50,000 nucleotides of DNA from Halocaridina rubra (Eukaryota; Arthropoda; Malacostraca; Decapoda; Atyidae). Below, piece by piece: positions 24,277 to 36,426 of the stretch. Under the pieces are notes generated by a model that saw only the letters and a list, made by a program, of their open reading frames with translations, had not been told where the DNA came from and did not search any database. The stretch's first letter is position 1. Each line of letters begins with the position of its first letter. Made by a program: the position numbers and the translations under genes. The stretch is from the NCBI GenBank assembly GCA_037179515.1, contig JAXCGZ010015159.1, positions 1 through 50,000 on the forward strand, read 5' to 3'.

Positions 24277-24608
24277 CTACTTTGGAGTTTATTTCGAAGC
24301 GTACTCCTAATTTTTAATCATCTGGTTTATATATGTACAATATATATTTTTTATTATATTGAAGTATAATTTTTTTGTTTTATCACTATTCCTCGAGACA
24401 ACGCACTCGTGGGAGGGAGACATATATCGCGGTATCTGGCACCACTATTTGAGTTAAAGCCTCTCCTCCCAGCTTCTCACAAGTTCATATTGTGTTGCAT
24501 TGTGTACAAATTGTGCCTTTAGAAGCTCCAATCTCTCAACCATTTTAAAGTTTATTTTCGCATATTGTTGTTAAGCTATAAAGTCTTTAAAGTTCACCAA
24601 GATTTCAG
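24274..24608 (+). other. Candidate first (5' UTR) exon
   Basis: From the candidate initiator to a good donor (gatttcag|gtagga, GT at 24609). Contains out-of-frame upstream ATGs and no long frame, as expected for an untranslated leader. Purely a gene model from signals. Confidence 0.22.
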
Positions 24609-24672
24609 GTAGGATATCTAACAAAATTTTCGTATGATATAAAGCAGTGAATATAATATTGGTTTTTATTAC

Positions 24673-24674
<2 letters not shown>

Positions 24675-24768
<94 letters not shown>
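24675..24768. repeat. (AAT)n-(ATT)n inverted microsatellite
   Basis: About 30 bp of ATA units switching to ATT units at 24706; the two halves are complementary and can fold back. Confidence 0.93.
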
Positions 24769-24769
<1 letters not shown>

Positions 24770-25062
24770 TTTAGATAGTTTTGCATATTAAGGAGAAAAA
24801 ATAAATATTGTAGATTTATAATGATTGCATTTCCAATTGTTGAACTTTGTAATATTACAATATGAAATACGTTATGCAGCCTTTAAATAATATTTGTACG
24901 CATTAGAAAATTGAACTCAGATTTTTATTTATTTTGTAACATTATAGCAATTTCCTGTTTATGATTCATAGTTTATTTGGCTTTCCACAAAAACTTGTTA
25001 CAAATTATTATTATTTTTTTTTACCTAGTTCAGACATTTTTACTTAATATATATTTTGCCAG

Positions 25063-25184
25063 GATCAGGAAAACCTCTTCAGCACCTCCCTTGCGAAATA
25101 AAAATACGAAACATTTGGTAATTAATACGTACAGGAAACGAAATCAACGAAACGCGATGGGAAGTTACGTTCAGTCTGCGCACG
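25063..25184 (+). CDS. Candidate first coding exon (starts MGSYVQSAH)
   Basis: Acceptor ttttgccag ends at 25062 and donor cg|gtaagt begins at 25185, giving a 122-bp exon. An ATG at 25157 in acceptable context (gcgATGG) opens MGSYVQSAH and runs into the donor in phase 1. The frame is also open upstream across the exon (IRKTSSAPPL...), so a longer internal coding exon is an alternative. Sequence is less AT-rich and contains CpGs. No family recognised; the continuation must lie far downstream or outside the window. Confidence 0.25.
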
Positions 25185-25469
25185 GTAAGTGATTGCGTAT
25201 TTTTCTGCGTCCCATTTCTTGCCAAACTTCATACGGTTGACCTCTAGTGATATTAATTTTGTCTAGCTTTAGCCCAACACTGGAACAATTCTAAAGAAAA
25301 TTGCTCATGTTAAAGAGAATGTTTGAAGACGCATGATTACAATTATTTTTTTTTTATCTTTTTCTTCTTCCTTCCCGTTTCTTCTTCTTTTTGGTCCTCT
25401 TTTGTGCTCTTTAAGCATGTCTCGTTTACTTTCATAATCCTATATTGCTTCTCAGATATATCCGAGGTG

Positions 25470-26141
25470 TGTGTGTGATTACCTAATTGTGATTACCTAA
25501 TTGTGTTTACGGGAAAGAGCCCAAAGCTCGTATCTTCCCGTCTCCTGATCGGTTCCATTTTAGACTTAGTGATGCTTATCATACCTGTCCTTAAAACTAT
25601 GAATTGAGATAGCATTAACTACCTCCTCGCTTAGCCAATTCCAATTATCAACTGCTCTTACACTGAAAAAGTATTTCCTTACATCCTGCAAAGAAGTTTT
25701 CTTACGAAGCTTCAAACTATGACCTCTAGTTCTAGAGCCAGCCATATCAAAATATCGATCCCTATCCACTCCATCATAACCATTTAGGAATTTAAAGACT
25801 GTCACCATATCCCCCTCCAATCCTCTAGCTTCGAGTGATGGTAAGTCTAATTCCCTCAGCCTCTCAGCATAGCTGAGATTGCGTATTTGTGGCACCAGTT
25901 TCATGGCATGTCTTTGAACTATTTCCAGCTTAACTACATTCTTTTTCAAGTGCGGATTCCAAAAGGGAGATGCATATTCAAGCTTTGGCCTCACATAGGT
26001 TACATAAATATTTCTGAACATTTCCTTGTCCGTGTTCCAGAAGATTACTCTTACATTTGCTAAGAAAGCGTATACTGCCCTTACTATGCCAGTTATATGC
26101 ATTTCTGGTGACAAATCGGCCAGTATGTTTACTCCTAGATC
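25470..26141 (-). pseudogene. CR1-like LINE (copy 2), RT C-terminus and tail, 3' part
   Basis: Minus-strand frame 26114-25566: MSPEMHITGIVRAVYAFLAN (ATG not native), VTYVRPKLEYASPFWNPHL, KLEIVQRHAMKLVPQIR, GDMVTVFKFLNGYDGVD and KYFFSVRAVDNWNWLSEEVV. Tail as in copy 1, with gattacctaattgt repeated twice and a short (GT)n at 25467-25478. More diverged from copies 1 and 3. It is split from its own upstream part (26581-27235) by the insertion at 26142-26572. Confidence 0.87.
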
Positions 26142-26572
26142 GGTGCTACTGTCGGATAGTGTTTTAATTGCACTATCCTCATGCTATTATAGGTAGCGAA
26201 ATCAGTAATGGAGAGATAAGCATCTTCTTCTTTAAAGTTGTTTATTAGAATATACCCTTATTTACCACCTCAGAGCTCCCTTTCCTATAGTTCTTGTCAC
26301 TCTCTATTCCCGCCCCCAAGGGGGAGGTTTCTAACTATGGACGTGACTTTTGCCCCCAGCAAGTACTGACTCCTAACTAAAATGACACGGGCTCAGGGTG
26401 CCATCCTGTGGCGCTGGTTTTTTGGGTGCATACGCTGCTCTCTAGCTGCTACGGCGTCTATATCAGATGCCTTTTGACACTACTTCCACTTGTTATCTGC
26501 AAGGGAAAATATCTACCAGGTTAGGTTAGGAAGTAGATCTATGACACGTAGATAACAAGCGGAAGTGGCAAC
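26142..26572. mobile_element. Non-autonomous DNA transposon (MITE-like) with 8-bp target duplication
   Basis: 431 bp inserted into a CR1-like element. CCTAGATC is duplicated at 26134-26141 and 26573-26580; the uninterrupted CR1 copy at 16.7 kb has it once, giving an internal empty-site control. Ends are imperfect inverted repeats: GGTGCTACTGTCGG on the left against GTTGCCACTTCCGC (complement of the right end), 9 of 14 matching. The right end also carries an internal inverted copy (cttccacttgttatct at 26486-26501 versus agataacaagcggaag at 26550-26565). No transposase. An 8-bp duplication fits hAT, P or Merlin groups; the superfamily is not settled. Confidence 0.75.
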
Positions 26573-26580
26573 CCTAGATC

Positions 26581-27235
26581 TCTCTCATATTTTGTCTCTT
26601 GAAGTTCTACTCCTGCCACTGAATAATCAAGCTTGGGCCTTCTTGCACTTGGACCCATTCTCATTACCTTACAATTTGAAGAACTGAATTTCATTAGCCA
26701 CTTTTCTGACCACTCATGCAGACTATTTAGATCTATCTGAAGTTGTCTACCCTTGTTCTCGTTTCTTACTTTTTTCACAGTTTTTGTATCATCTGCAAAC
26801 ATATTCATGAATGTTTTTACAGACTGGTAGGTCATTTACATATGCAAGGAACAAAGTGAACCTAAAACTGAACCCTGTGGAACTCCACTACTAACTCTTC
26901 TCCATTCATTCACTGAGTGTCTTACTCTAACCCTCTGTTCCCTTCCTTCTAAGTAAGTTTTTATCCATTCAAGACATTTCCACCTATGCTTGTTGCTTCT
27001 TAATAAGTCTCCCATGTGGGACAGTGTCAAATGCTTCTGGAAGTCTAGGAATATGCAATCTGCCCTGCCCTCTCTTTCCTGTAAGATTCGGATTAACTCA
27101 TCATAAAATTTTAATGAGTTTGTTACTGTTGATCTACCTTTTCTGAGGTCATGGTGTCTCACTGACAAAAAGTTGAAGATTCCAAGTGAAGAAAGATATG
27201 TTTCTTTAGTAGTTTCTCCATAACATTGCAAACTG
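26581..27235 (-). pseudogene. CR1-like LINE (copy 2), RT catalytic part
   Basis: Minus strand. FRRHDLRKGRSTVTNSL-like block (27165-27110), DCIFLDFQKHLTLSHMGDLL (27065-27005), VNEWRRVSSGVPQGSVLGSL (26920-26860; RT block GVPQGSVLG intact) and after a frame break MFADDTKTV (26805-26780, catalytic FADD). Then LNSLHEWSEKWLMKFSSSNC and PKLDYSVAGVELQETKYERD, which leads straight into the part at 26133. The element is 5'-truncated at about 27236 next to a (GT)n-rich run. Frame breaks near 26835 make it inactive. Confidence 0.87.
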
Positions 27236-27658
27236 TGTGCGTGTGTGTGTTTGCGTGTTAATATTCGTATTGTACACCCCTTCGTGGCTGTTATTAATAT
27301 ATCTTCAAATAGTAATTCTTTGCGGCTCTATGTAAAATTCACGTCGCCCACTCCTGGAGAACTGTTACCTTGATAAAAAAAAATGCATATAAATTATAGT
27401 TAATTATTACAAAAAAGCAAAGCCAGAGAGGGGCCGTTTACTCGAGAGACACCACCAGTTCTCAAGTGGAAATGTATACGCTGCTGTATAAACTCCCCAA
27501 GTTATCCTATTAAGATAAGCTAGGAACTAACCCACCTACCTACCTAACATAACATAACCTAGGCTCTGCTAGATTTGGTCTCTCTACAATGTCTTATACT
27601 ATTTTTTTCTATATACTTTGAGGAAATGCCAGCCCTGAAAAACACTCTACTGATAAGA

Positions 27659-27659
27659 A

Positions 27660-27739
<80 letters not shown>
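27659..27739. repeat. (ATT)n microsatellite
   Basis: About 80 bp of pure ATT units. Confidence 0.95.
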
Positions 27740-27740
<1 letters not shown>

Positions 27741-27822
27741 GCATTTAAAAAAATAGATCATACGGATATTTTAAGTTTTATGAAAAATCTGATTCTTTGC
27801 TACGCAAAGCACTGACGCAACT

Positions 27823-27824
<2 letters not shown>

Positions 27825-27899
<75 letters not shown>
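27825..27899. repeat. (GA)n microsatellite
   Basis: About 75 bp of pure GA units. Confidence 0.95.
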
Positions 27900-27901
<2 letters not shown>

Positions 27902-28089
27902 CGCGTCACTAGTCTAACATAGCTTGGCTTGGGAAGAATGGAGTTATTCTGGGGCCCAGGACCCCAAATTTATCGTGAGGGTGGATTTTATTTAGGGGAT
28001 GTGGAGGTGATATGGGGGAGAGGCATGCCTTTAAAGGGCAAATTTGGCGTCTTAACGCATAACTATTTTTGACATGGATGGTTCGAGCA

Positions 28090-28215
28090 CTTTTCTCGGG
28101 AAATGACAGCCCCGTTTTCGACCCAAGCGCGGGGTGTGAGGAAGGGCATCCAGCTTGATTCCTCAGCTCCATCCTGTTCGTTTCCACCCTCATTCGAATG
28201 GAGGATTAATAGTAA
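28090..28215 (+). mobile_element. SINE fragment related to the one at 33.05 kb
   Basis: The segment agcttgattcctcagctcca (28151-28170) to ctcattcgaatgg (28189-28201) and the following gaggattaatag align with 33140-33200 at roughly 75% by eye. Its tRNA-like head is not recognisable. Upstream (gaagggcatccagc, 28141-28154) may belong to another repeat. Confidence 0.5.
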
Positions 28216-28302
28216 TACCTGTAACGACAAACTAATACGGCGTAGTTGTTTTTGTATTAGTGGTAGTAGTGGTGGTGGTGGTTGTGGTGGTGGTGGTTAA
28301 AC

Positions 28303-29235
28303 AAACAAACAAACAAACATTTATTCCCATATGACAATGGCTATTCTTTTGCAAAACTAGGAGTACACTTATAAGTAGACATGTAATTAAACTAATAAGA
28401 AAATTAAAAGTACCTCGAGTCAAGAGATACATATAAAATTATAATAACAATAATCATACTGTAATAAAAATGTTAACAATTTAATGTTAATAATAAAGTA
28501 GTAATCGTAACACTCGTGACAGGATCGTTATTATAGGCATCATCACCATATTTTTATTCCTTACAATGAGAATAATAAGTTCTTAACTTAGGAATCAAAG
28601 AAAGCGAAATCTATTTACACATAGAATGGTTAGTGTTAAGGGAAATTGCATTAAATTATTAAGTTTGATTAGTGTGTAAGCAGTAACTATTTGTCCAAAA
28701 GAAAACTATATAGTTTGCCTTTGAAAGCTGTGGAGGAGTGTGAATTTTTAAGATGTTCTGGAATATTATTCCAGAGAACCATCTCTGAACCTGCATCTGT
28801 GTTTGTTCTCTGAATAAAGAGCTCACTACTCTGTCTTGTGTTGGTTCCCCTTATAGCCCTGACTATTTTGAAATTAAATAGCCAGCTAGGATGATAATGG
28901 TTCAAAATGTTGTATTAAAATATTTAAATAGCATAGAAAACCTTGTTTTCTGCCAGCAGCCACCCAAGTTTTTTGAGAGCTGGTGTGATATGGTCATATT
29001 TTCTTATTCCTCCCAGGGCAACTCCAGCTGCAAAATTAATAAGCTTTTGTATTCTATTTGTCTGAGTCTTATTGCTAGCTCCCCATACATTTGTGCAATA
29101 ATTAAAGTGACATTCAATGTATATTTTTAAGGAGCTTACACCAATTTTTATTTTATGATAATCTTTATTCAATTTATTATGAAATCTAATTATTTTCAGT
29201 TTTTTGTTCACCTTGAGTATGGAAGAACTCAACTA
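28303..29235 (-). pseudogene. L2/CR1-type LINE, RT C-terminus and 3' UTR
   Basis: Minus-strand frame 29232-28924 reads IRFHNKLNK..., FNYCTNVWGASNKTQTNRIQ, KLINFAAGVALGG and HITPALKKLGWLLAENKV. After a short break 28905-28687 continues NHYHPSWLFNFKIVRAIRGT, SSELFIQRTNTDAGSEMVLW and NNIPEHLKNSHSSTAFKGKL to a stop. This is the C-terminal region after the RT catalytic core of a Jockey-superfamily LINE (L2/Rex1/CR1 type), a different family from the CR1-like copies here. About 380 bp of AT-rich 3' UTR ends in four TTTG units (complement of 28303-28319). The catalytic core is absent. Confidence 0.75.
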
Positions 29236-29310
29236 TGTTATTTGTTCAAGTTTAAATCCACTATTACTTGAACTGTTTACCTTATATTTTCAAAATATTA
29301 CCATATATTT

Positions 29311-29442
<132 letters not shown>

Positions 29443-29604
29443 CTTATTTTTAATTAAAGTATTCAACATCCTTGGTCGAATAAGTTGCAGGTATGACTGA
29501 TGATTTTCCAAAGTTCTTCGACTGTGAAACATATTGGACAACCTCTAAAGCACCAAGTTCCCTTCATTTCTTTTTTTTTATTATTATTATTAAATTCTTC
29601 AATT

Positions 29605-30470
29605 CAACTCTTATTTTCTGTTTCTACCCTCAAAACCTACATCACCAGAGCCTAAATACCTTATATATTCTACTCTGTAGTAGAACCTTGTCCTACCAAA
29701 GCAAGGCACTGCAGTTTGTAACAAAGAAAAGAGATGTAGCATCGCAACCTGGCACTTAGGAGAGCCGTTGGTTCTTTCTTTATGATATAACTTCGACATA
29801 TCTTGATATAGGATACTAGATTATGGCTCCAATGCCCTCTACCCTTTTAGTGTCGGAAATACTAAAAGGAGTGGACGATTCATTGAGAGTACTACCAAAT
29901 CTCTTATTTTTATTTCTTTTATGTCTACAGTCTTTAGTGCTTATTGGTAATTGCTTGAGGCCAGTGGGTAAAAAATTCTAATGTCAAAGAAACTTTCTGA
30001 TGTCTTATCTAGTACTCTCTGGCACTTTAATCAGCTCATGTTTTGTTAGACTGTGAGCTGTCTTGTAAGACATTACTCCTCCAGTAATTATTGAAGGACA
30101 GGGTTTACTGCTAAATCCCTGCAGATTTCCTTCAATACTTTCGCAATTATATCTCAAACCTTACTCCTGTCTGATCAAGATATTTTTCCTACCCTAGGAG
30201 AAATATCTTGATCAACAGAATGTCTAAATCGACATTTGTTTGGTGTATCCTTAATTGGCCATCCATACCGCAGATCAGTGGCATTTGTAAATTCTTGTCT
30301 AATAAGAATGAACCATTTGCTTTTACTTAGTATGGACGTGATCCAGTTAGAGGCTCCAATCTCCTGATCCATTTGAATCTTTATTTTCATCAGAGAAGAT
30401 ATATGTATTAACAGCTCATGAAAATGCTCCATATGCATACTGTGGTGACTTTTAGAAATATAGTCCATTC
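29605..30470 (-). pseudogene. Retroelement Pol C-terminal domain, decayed
   Basis: Minus strand. 30370-30220 reads EIGASNWITSI, then IRQEFTNATDLRYGWPIKDT. Next come KEICRDLAVNPVLQ (about 30110-30070) and SFFDIRIFYPLASSNYQ (about 29985-29935). The last part is FPTLKG, KLYHKERTNGSP and HLFSLLQTAVPCFGRTR (29715-29665). The order GASNWL-...-F-DAL-LRYGWP-...-FFDVR-...-LLRSA...RG-R is that of a Pol-like C-terminus widespread in cnidarian, mollusc and crustacean repeats. A nuclease-like core ('FDVRV') and a CxC...H...C cluster are usual there; the cysteine cluster is lost in this copy. Family identity is from memory and not secure. Confidence 0.45.
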
Positions 30471-31727
30471 TTGTGTATCATAGTCAATTATATCTATTTG
30501 TGTGGAATTTTGGCAACCAAAGGGGATCCTTTTGGCTGGGTTGATTAAGCTCAGACATCCTAATCATAGTGGTAAACTAGGCAATTCCACTTCAGCATTA
30601 GTACACACGTGTCCTTTTGACTTTATATCCCGTGCTGCTTTCGGTCTAAGATTGTTCTTGATATGTAGTTCCAGTTTTGTCTCATACTAAGCGTGGCAGT
30701 GTTGTATGCCAATTGGGTTATCTGTTTACAAATTCTGTCAGTTTATGAACCCCCAATATTGTTAGGACAAATTTAGCCTTGAAACCTTGTGATCCAATGA
30801 TTACTGTCGGAAAACACTTTCAAAATTCAGATATTTCAATATTTGGAGTTTCTAAAGTATCAGTATTTGTTGAAATTTTTTAGATTTTATTGATAAGCAT
30901 AACTATATTGCATTTGGGCAAGATCATCTGTCCAGTCCTATGTCTCTGAGTCTTCCCCGCCACTCCTTTATGTAATCAGCACTTCTAGTACCCCGCAGAT
31001 CATAAGCAGTCAAGAATTATTCTGATACTCAGTTTTCTCAGGAAGTCAGGTAGACCTATGTCACGCATGGCCATGGTAACAACATCACTTGAGTTGTTCC
31101 TTCAGTTGATTTTATATTATCATTACTTTATTTTTCATTATTCCAATAACTATTACTACTACAACTATCAATACTCACAGTAATTTTTCAGGCGAAAATT
31201 TCAAGTAATACATAATCTTTGCTTTTCTCATGCTAGATTTCATATTCCACACATGCTCTAACATCTACATAAAAATCTGAAAATTTATAATTTTTAAATT
31301 TTCATCTCGGGTACTCTGGTATGGGACACCAATATTCAATTGCCTGTATTCAGTTGAAACCTTGTAACTGGTTTTCTGTGAATTGGCCTTATACTAACGA
31401 AAGGATGCGTCTTGTTAAAGCTTTTTTTTTTTTTTCGAGGTACGCATTCAGTTTCTTGAGGAAAACTAACTAATATGATTTTGATAAAAATTTCAGGAAA
31501 ATGTGGCATCAGTAACTAATATAACAGATAAGAACTTTTACCATGAATGCCTCTGACACCAACAGGTTGGGCACAGCTTAACTGCGTAAGGATGTAGAAA
31601 AGTTTTACATTTACCCTGCACATCCTCACTCTTATTCATCAGCCGTATAGTGGCAAGGGAAAGGCTTAAAAAAGAAGGGATTTCCAATCTTGTGCTACCC
31701 TATCCCATTTGGTCCATCCTTTTAATA

Positions 31728-31965
<238 letters not shown>

Positions 31966-32562
31966 ATGCTAATAAGTAATAACGATTATTACGTATGGAT
32001 GCATGTATCATATGTTGTAGTGATCATATTTGTTCAAGGTAAGCAAGAAAGGTAACTGTCAGAATTGTTGACGGTCATGGCAACAAAGCTGTCTGTTATT
32101 TGTCTGTAATTACAGTAGATAAACCATAAATAAGCCTTATGCACAGATTCTCCAGAAAACAGAAAGAACAAGAACAATATGAACAAGAGCAAAAAAAAAA
32201 AAAAAGAAATTGGCATAAACTCGAAAAAATGTTGCCCTTTTTTTTTCGTCTTCTTTTGGCAGAGAGTATAAATTTCTTGCTTTGCATGATGCTACACAAA
32301 CTAGACTTCTTTTTTCTTTATTTTTCTCTTTCCGTCCTTCATTCTCTTCTTCTACCACAGTTATGATCTCAGTCCTTATTTTCCCCATATTCTTCTGCCA
32401 CCGTTATATCTATCTCTTTCTTCTGCTTCTTCCCCTAATACTTCAAATTGCTTCTTCACCTATTTCTGCTTCACTTCAGTCATCTTCTACTGTTATTTAA
32501 CTCTCATTTTAACATTACTGTATATTATAATTTTCCTTCCAATTCTTCCCATTTTTTTTTCT

Positions 32563-32567
<5 letters not shown>

Positions 32568-32654
<87 letters not shown>
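32568..32654. repeat. (CT)n microsatellite
   Basis: About 87 bp of pure CT. Confidence 0.95.
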
Positions 32655-32658
<4 letters not shown>

Positions 32659-32749
32659 TATCTGTTTACGTTCTATCTCAGAACTTAAACGGGATTATGT
32701 GAAAGAACATGCAAAATTCATCCCCTTGGATTGAATGAGCATTACAATA

Positions 32750-32821
<72 letters not shown>
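32750..32821. repeat. (TTA)n microsatellite
   Basis: About 72 bp of pure ATT units. Confidence 0.95.
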
Positions 32822-32920
32822 TACGTATTTATTAGCGATATTATCTACCCATACTTGCAAAATATTCAAGGAATCTGCATTTGAGTTTCATAAAATATAT
32901 AATAAAATTTACTTATTAGT

Positions 32921-33033
<113 letters not shown>

Positions 33034-33051
33034 GCACACACAATCTGTAAA

Positions 33052-33204
33052 GGAACCGCGGTAGCTCAGTGGTAGAGTGCGTTAGTCGCAAAGCGACCAA
33101 TACTGTTTCTTACCACCGCAGGACTTAGAAGAACAGTTAGCTTTAATTCCTGGCTCCATCATGTCTGTGTCCAGTCTCATTCGAATGGGGAGTAATATTA
33201 ACAC

Positions 33205-33206
<2 letters not shown>
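33052..33206 (+). mobile_element. tRNA-headed SINE
   Basis: Begins ggaaccgcggtagctcagtg (33052-33071): the A box TAGCTCAGTGGTAGAGTGC is strong and the following gtcgcaaagcgac (33086-33098) looks like a tRNA anticodon arm, similar to tRNA-Ala. No good B box or acceptor pairing follows, so it is not a tRNA gene. Body runs through ctttaattcctggctccatc to ctcattcgaatgggg, shared with 28151-28205. Its 3' end merges into (AT)n at 33207. Confidence 0.65.

Positions 33207-33289
<83 letters not shown>
33207..33289. repeat. (AT)n microsatellite
   Basis: About 83 bp of AT units directly after the SINE, then a short GTGTGTGT. Confidence 0.95.
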
Positions 33290-33292
<3 letters not shown>

Positions 33293-33401
33293 TGTGTGTA
33301 TGATTGCGTGCGTATAGATAAAGGTATATCGATAGCTAGATAATTTCCCTTCTCACAACTTTACTAATAAATAGATGGTGCCCCAAAGAAGAATTAATAG
33401 C

Positions 33402-33509
<108 letters not shown>

Positions 33510-33533
33510 ACTACCTTCCGAGAAGAACAGTTA

Positions 33534-33765
33534 GGCTACGTTTCCACTAGGCTGCAAAACGCTGCTTCTGTTTTTCGCAGCCTCTGCCTGAGTTTAGGTG
33601 ATACATGTAATCCTATGGAGCTGTTTCCACTAGAGGCTGCGTTTCGCAGCTGCGAAACGCAGCCTCTAGTGGAAACAACTCCATAGGATTACATGTATCA
33701 CCTAAACTCAGGCAGAGGCTGCGAAAAACAGAAGCAGCGTTTTGCAGCCTAGTGGAAACGTAGCC
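33534..33765. mobile_element. Palindromic MITE, PIF/Harbinger-like (TTA duplication)
   Basis: 232 bp made of two 116-bp arms (33534-33649 and 33650-33765) that are reverse complements at 115 of 116 positions; the only mismatch is 33621 C against 33678 A. There is no spacer (centre cgcag|ctgcg). Ends are GGCTACGTTTCCACTAG; the element is flanked by TTA at 33531-33533 and 33766-33768, the PIF/Harbinger type of 3-bp duplication. The terminal module gtttccactaggctgc recurs in altered form near the centre (gtttccactagaggctgc, 33623-33640). No coding capacity. Confidence 0.85.
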
Positions 33766-34281
33766 TTAATATTCAGTTTTCCTCTCTGTCCCATTCTTTG
33801 TTTATCAACTGTTGCAATGGTGCCAAATGTACTTACCTGGCTCAGAAAGGTGCCAGATCTTCACTCAGGAACTATACCAATAGAAAATTTTCTATTGGAT
33901 GCATAAAACGTTTTGAAATACTCTCTACATGCGCAAAAATAATTTTGAATATTTCTATTACTTTAATTTCTTGAAAATAATGTGTAAAATATACCTTTAA
34001 CTGCCAAGGCAGTGTTGATCTAAATTTTTCATCGTGTATATATATCTGCATAGAGCCGATATTTATATTTTGAATCTACATCATCGTTTGTAAGAGCAGA
34101 ACTGATATTTTCACTCCTTTGACACGCTAAAAATGCTTTTAATATATAATGACATCATCAGTATTTGGTCACGTGATCAAGTTCTAGCGATCAGCTGGGA
34201 ACTGTCAACGGTCGCAGGATGCAGTCAGAGTTCACTATTTTCCAGTACATAAAATACGATTTCTAAATGTTGTGTTCAAGG

Positions 34282-34288
<7 letters not shown>

Positions 34289-34370
<82 letters not shown>
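34289..34370. repeat. (CT)n microsatellite, interrupted
   Basis: CT units with CCT interruptions near 34318 and 34333. Confidence 0.95.
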
Positions 34371-34373
<3 letters not shown>

Positions 34374-34528
34374 TTTAGGGATACTCCTTTAAGCAGTTGT
34401 TATGCAAAGTGCAGTCCCGAATTTTGCTAATTATTCCATTACCTATAATTTGTGAGAGATTATTTTATTTTATTAATTTATTGCGCCAAGGCGTCAGACA
34501 TTACATGAATTCATACAAATAATGCTTC

Positions 34529-34531
<3 letters not shown>

Positions 34532-34617
<86 letters not shown>
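34532..34617. repeat. (GA)n microsatellite
   Basis: About 85 bp of GA with one interruption. Confidence 0.95.
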
Positions 34618-34618
<1 letters not shown>

Positions 34619-35551
34619 CTGTGATCAAGGACTTTTGGAGCTTGCCAAAACAAGTATCTTTAACTTGAAGCTTGTGAATGATAATTTTTGGCACTCAGTT
34701 GGTAGTTTCTGGCATCTTACACCAGCTGAGCCGTGTTTGTCTTCCCGGGAGGGGATGAGAGGAACTCTGAAACCTCTACCAGTCTACCTTCCTCCCCAGT
34801 ATTGATCTGTCCCTCGTACAGATAAGTACTCCGCGGGATTTCCATCTCAAGGCACCTTCATTTGTAAGTAAACTACGAAACATTAGTAAAAAATAATATT
34901 ATTAGTATAATACAGCAAATATAGTTCTCCAGTTAGATGTCAGAAGCGGTTTCATATTTAACTTTTCTTGTGTTGGGAAGCAATGGCCAACATATAATTT
35001 TTTTAGGTTCCAGGAAACGCGATCCATCTATTACGAGTGATATAATAATAATTTTAATAAAAAAAAGTCTTAAGCCTGATATACACTTATTATCAAACTG
35101 ATAAACGTGATACTTCTGTAAAATAAATTGTTTATACCGAAGACTGTTGCTAATGAAAAAAATCTGTAAAAAATAATTAGTGTGCATTTGTTCTATTACT
35201 GTTCTTTGTACATTTCAGTTTTCACCTTCAAATTACGTTTTCACGAAAGTTAATAAAACAAAACAAAAAAGTTTTAAGAGACCTTTTAGTTGGGTGACTT
35301 TCTATGAAACTCAGCCATTGGGAGGGTTTGAACTAAAGGGGGGAGGGGTTGACCCACTTGGCCCTTCCTTCCGCTGCTGTATATGAATTCCATAGTTAGT
35401 AGTCGTAGTAGTGGTAGTAATAATAGGAACAAAAATAACTGAAGTACAAAAAAAATCATATACATTTTATCTGGGCGACTATAAAGGTGTTTGTTTGTCT
35501 GAACTGAATATCTGTTGCCAGGGCGTTTTCTGTGAGAAAACGAGATTCTAC

Positions 35552-35552
<1 letters not shown>

Positions 35553-35616
<64 letters not shown>
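35553..35616. repeat. (ATT)n microsatellite
   Basis: About 64 bp of ATT units. Confidence 0.95.
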
Positions 35617-35843
35617 CATTTGGAAATGTAATCTAATTGCTAGTAGTAGTAAGCAGTAGTGATGGAGGTGTGAAATAATATAGTGACAGGGCAATACGTA
35701 TTAACATAAATGCAGACAGAAAATAATAATATATCTCTGTCTATCAGCAATGACTAAGGAAGTTGTGCCAAAGGTATTATTTTAACATTACTCAAGGACT
35801 ACAAGTCCCAGTGCACAGGCAGTCGTATGACAGACATTAAACA

Positions 35844-35953
<110 letters not shown>

Positions 35954-36082
35954 GTGTTGTTCTGTTTTTTGTTTATCTATTATGTATATTACCCATCCGT
36001 ATGTCCTATTTTCTTTCATTCTAGTTATCTATTGGTTTATACCTCCATAAAATCCGCACACGAGTAATTTAAATGTAAATTC

Positions 36083-36264
<182 letters not shown>

Positions 36265-36353
36265 TAATTATATCATTATTGATAATTTCCCTCTATCTAT
36301 ATATATACAAGTATCCATCTATCTTCCAAGGCTAAAAATCACGTCACATGAAA

Positions 36354-36355
<2 letters not shown>

Positions 36356-36384
<29 letters not shown>

Positions 36385-36395
36385 AATTATTATTA

Positions 36396-36426
<31 letters not shown>
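36356..36426. repeat. (ATT)n microsatellite
   Basis: ATT units with small interruptions. Confidence 0.93.

Noticed and set aside
28232..28319. Gly-rich (GGTGGTGGT) and AAAC repeats as coding
   Set aside because: Short simple repeats at the end of an L2-type LINE tail.
33052..33125. tRNA gene
   Set aside because: Strong A box and anticodon-like arm, but no B box, no acceptor stem and a body shared with another locus; a SINE head fits better.
34690..34870. Possible exon ending at ttgtaagtaaac
   Set aside because: A donor-like sequence exists, but no matching acceptor or sustained protein-like frame could be defended.
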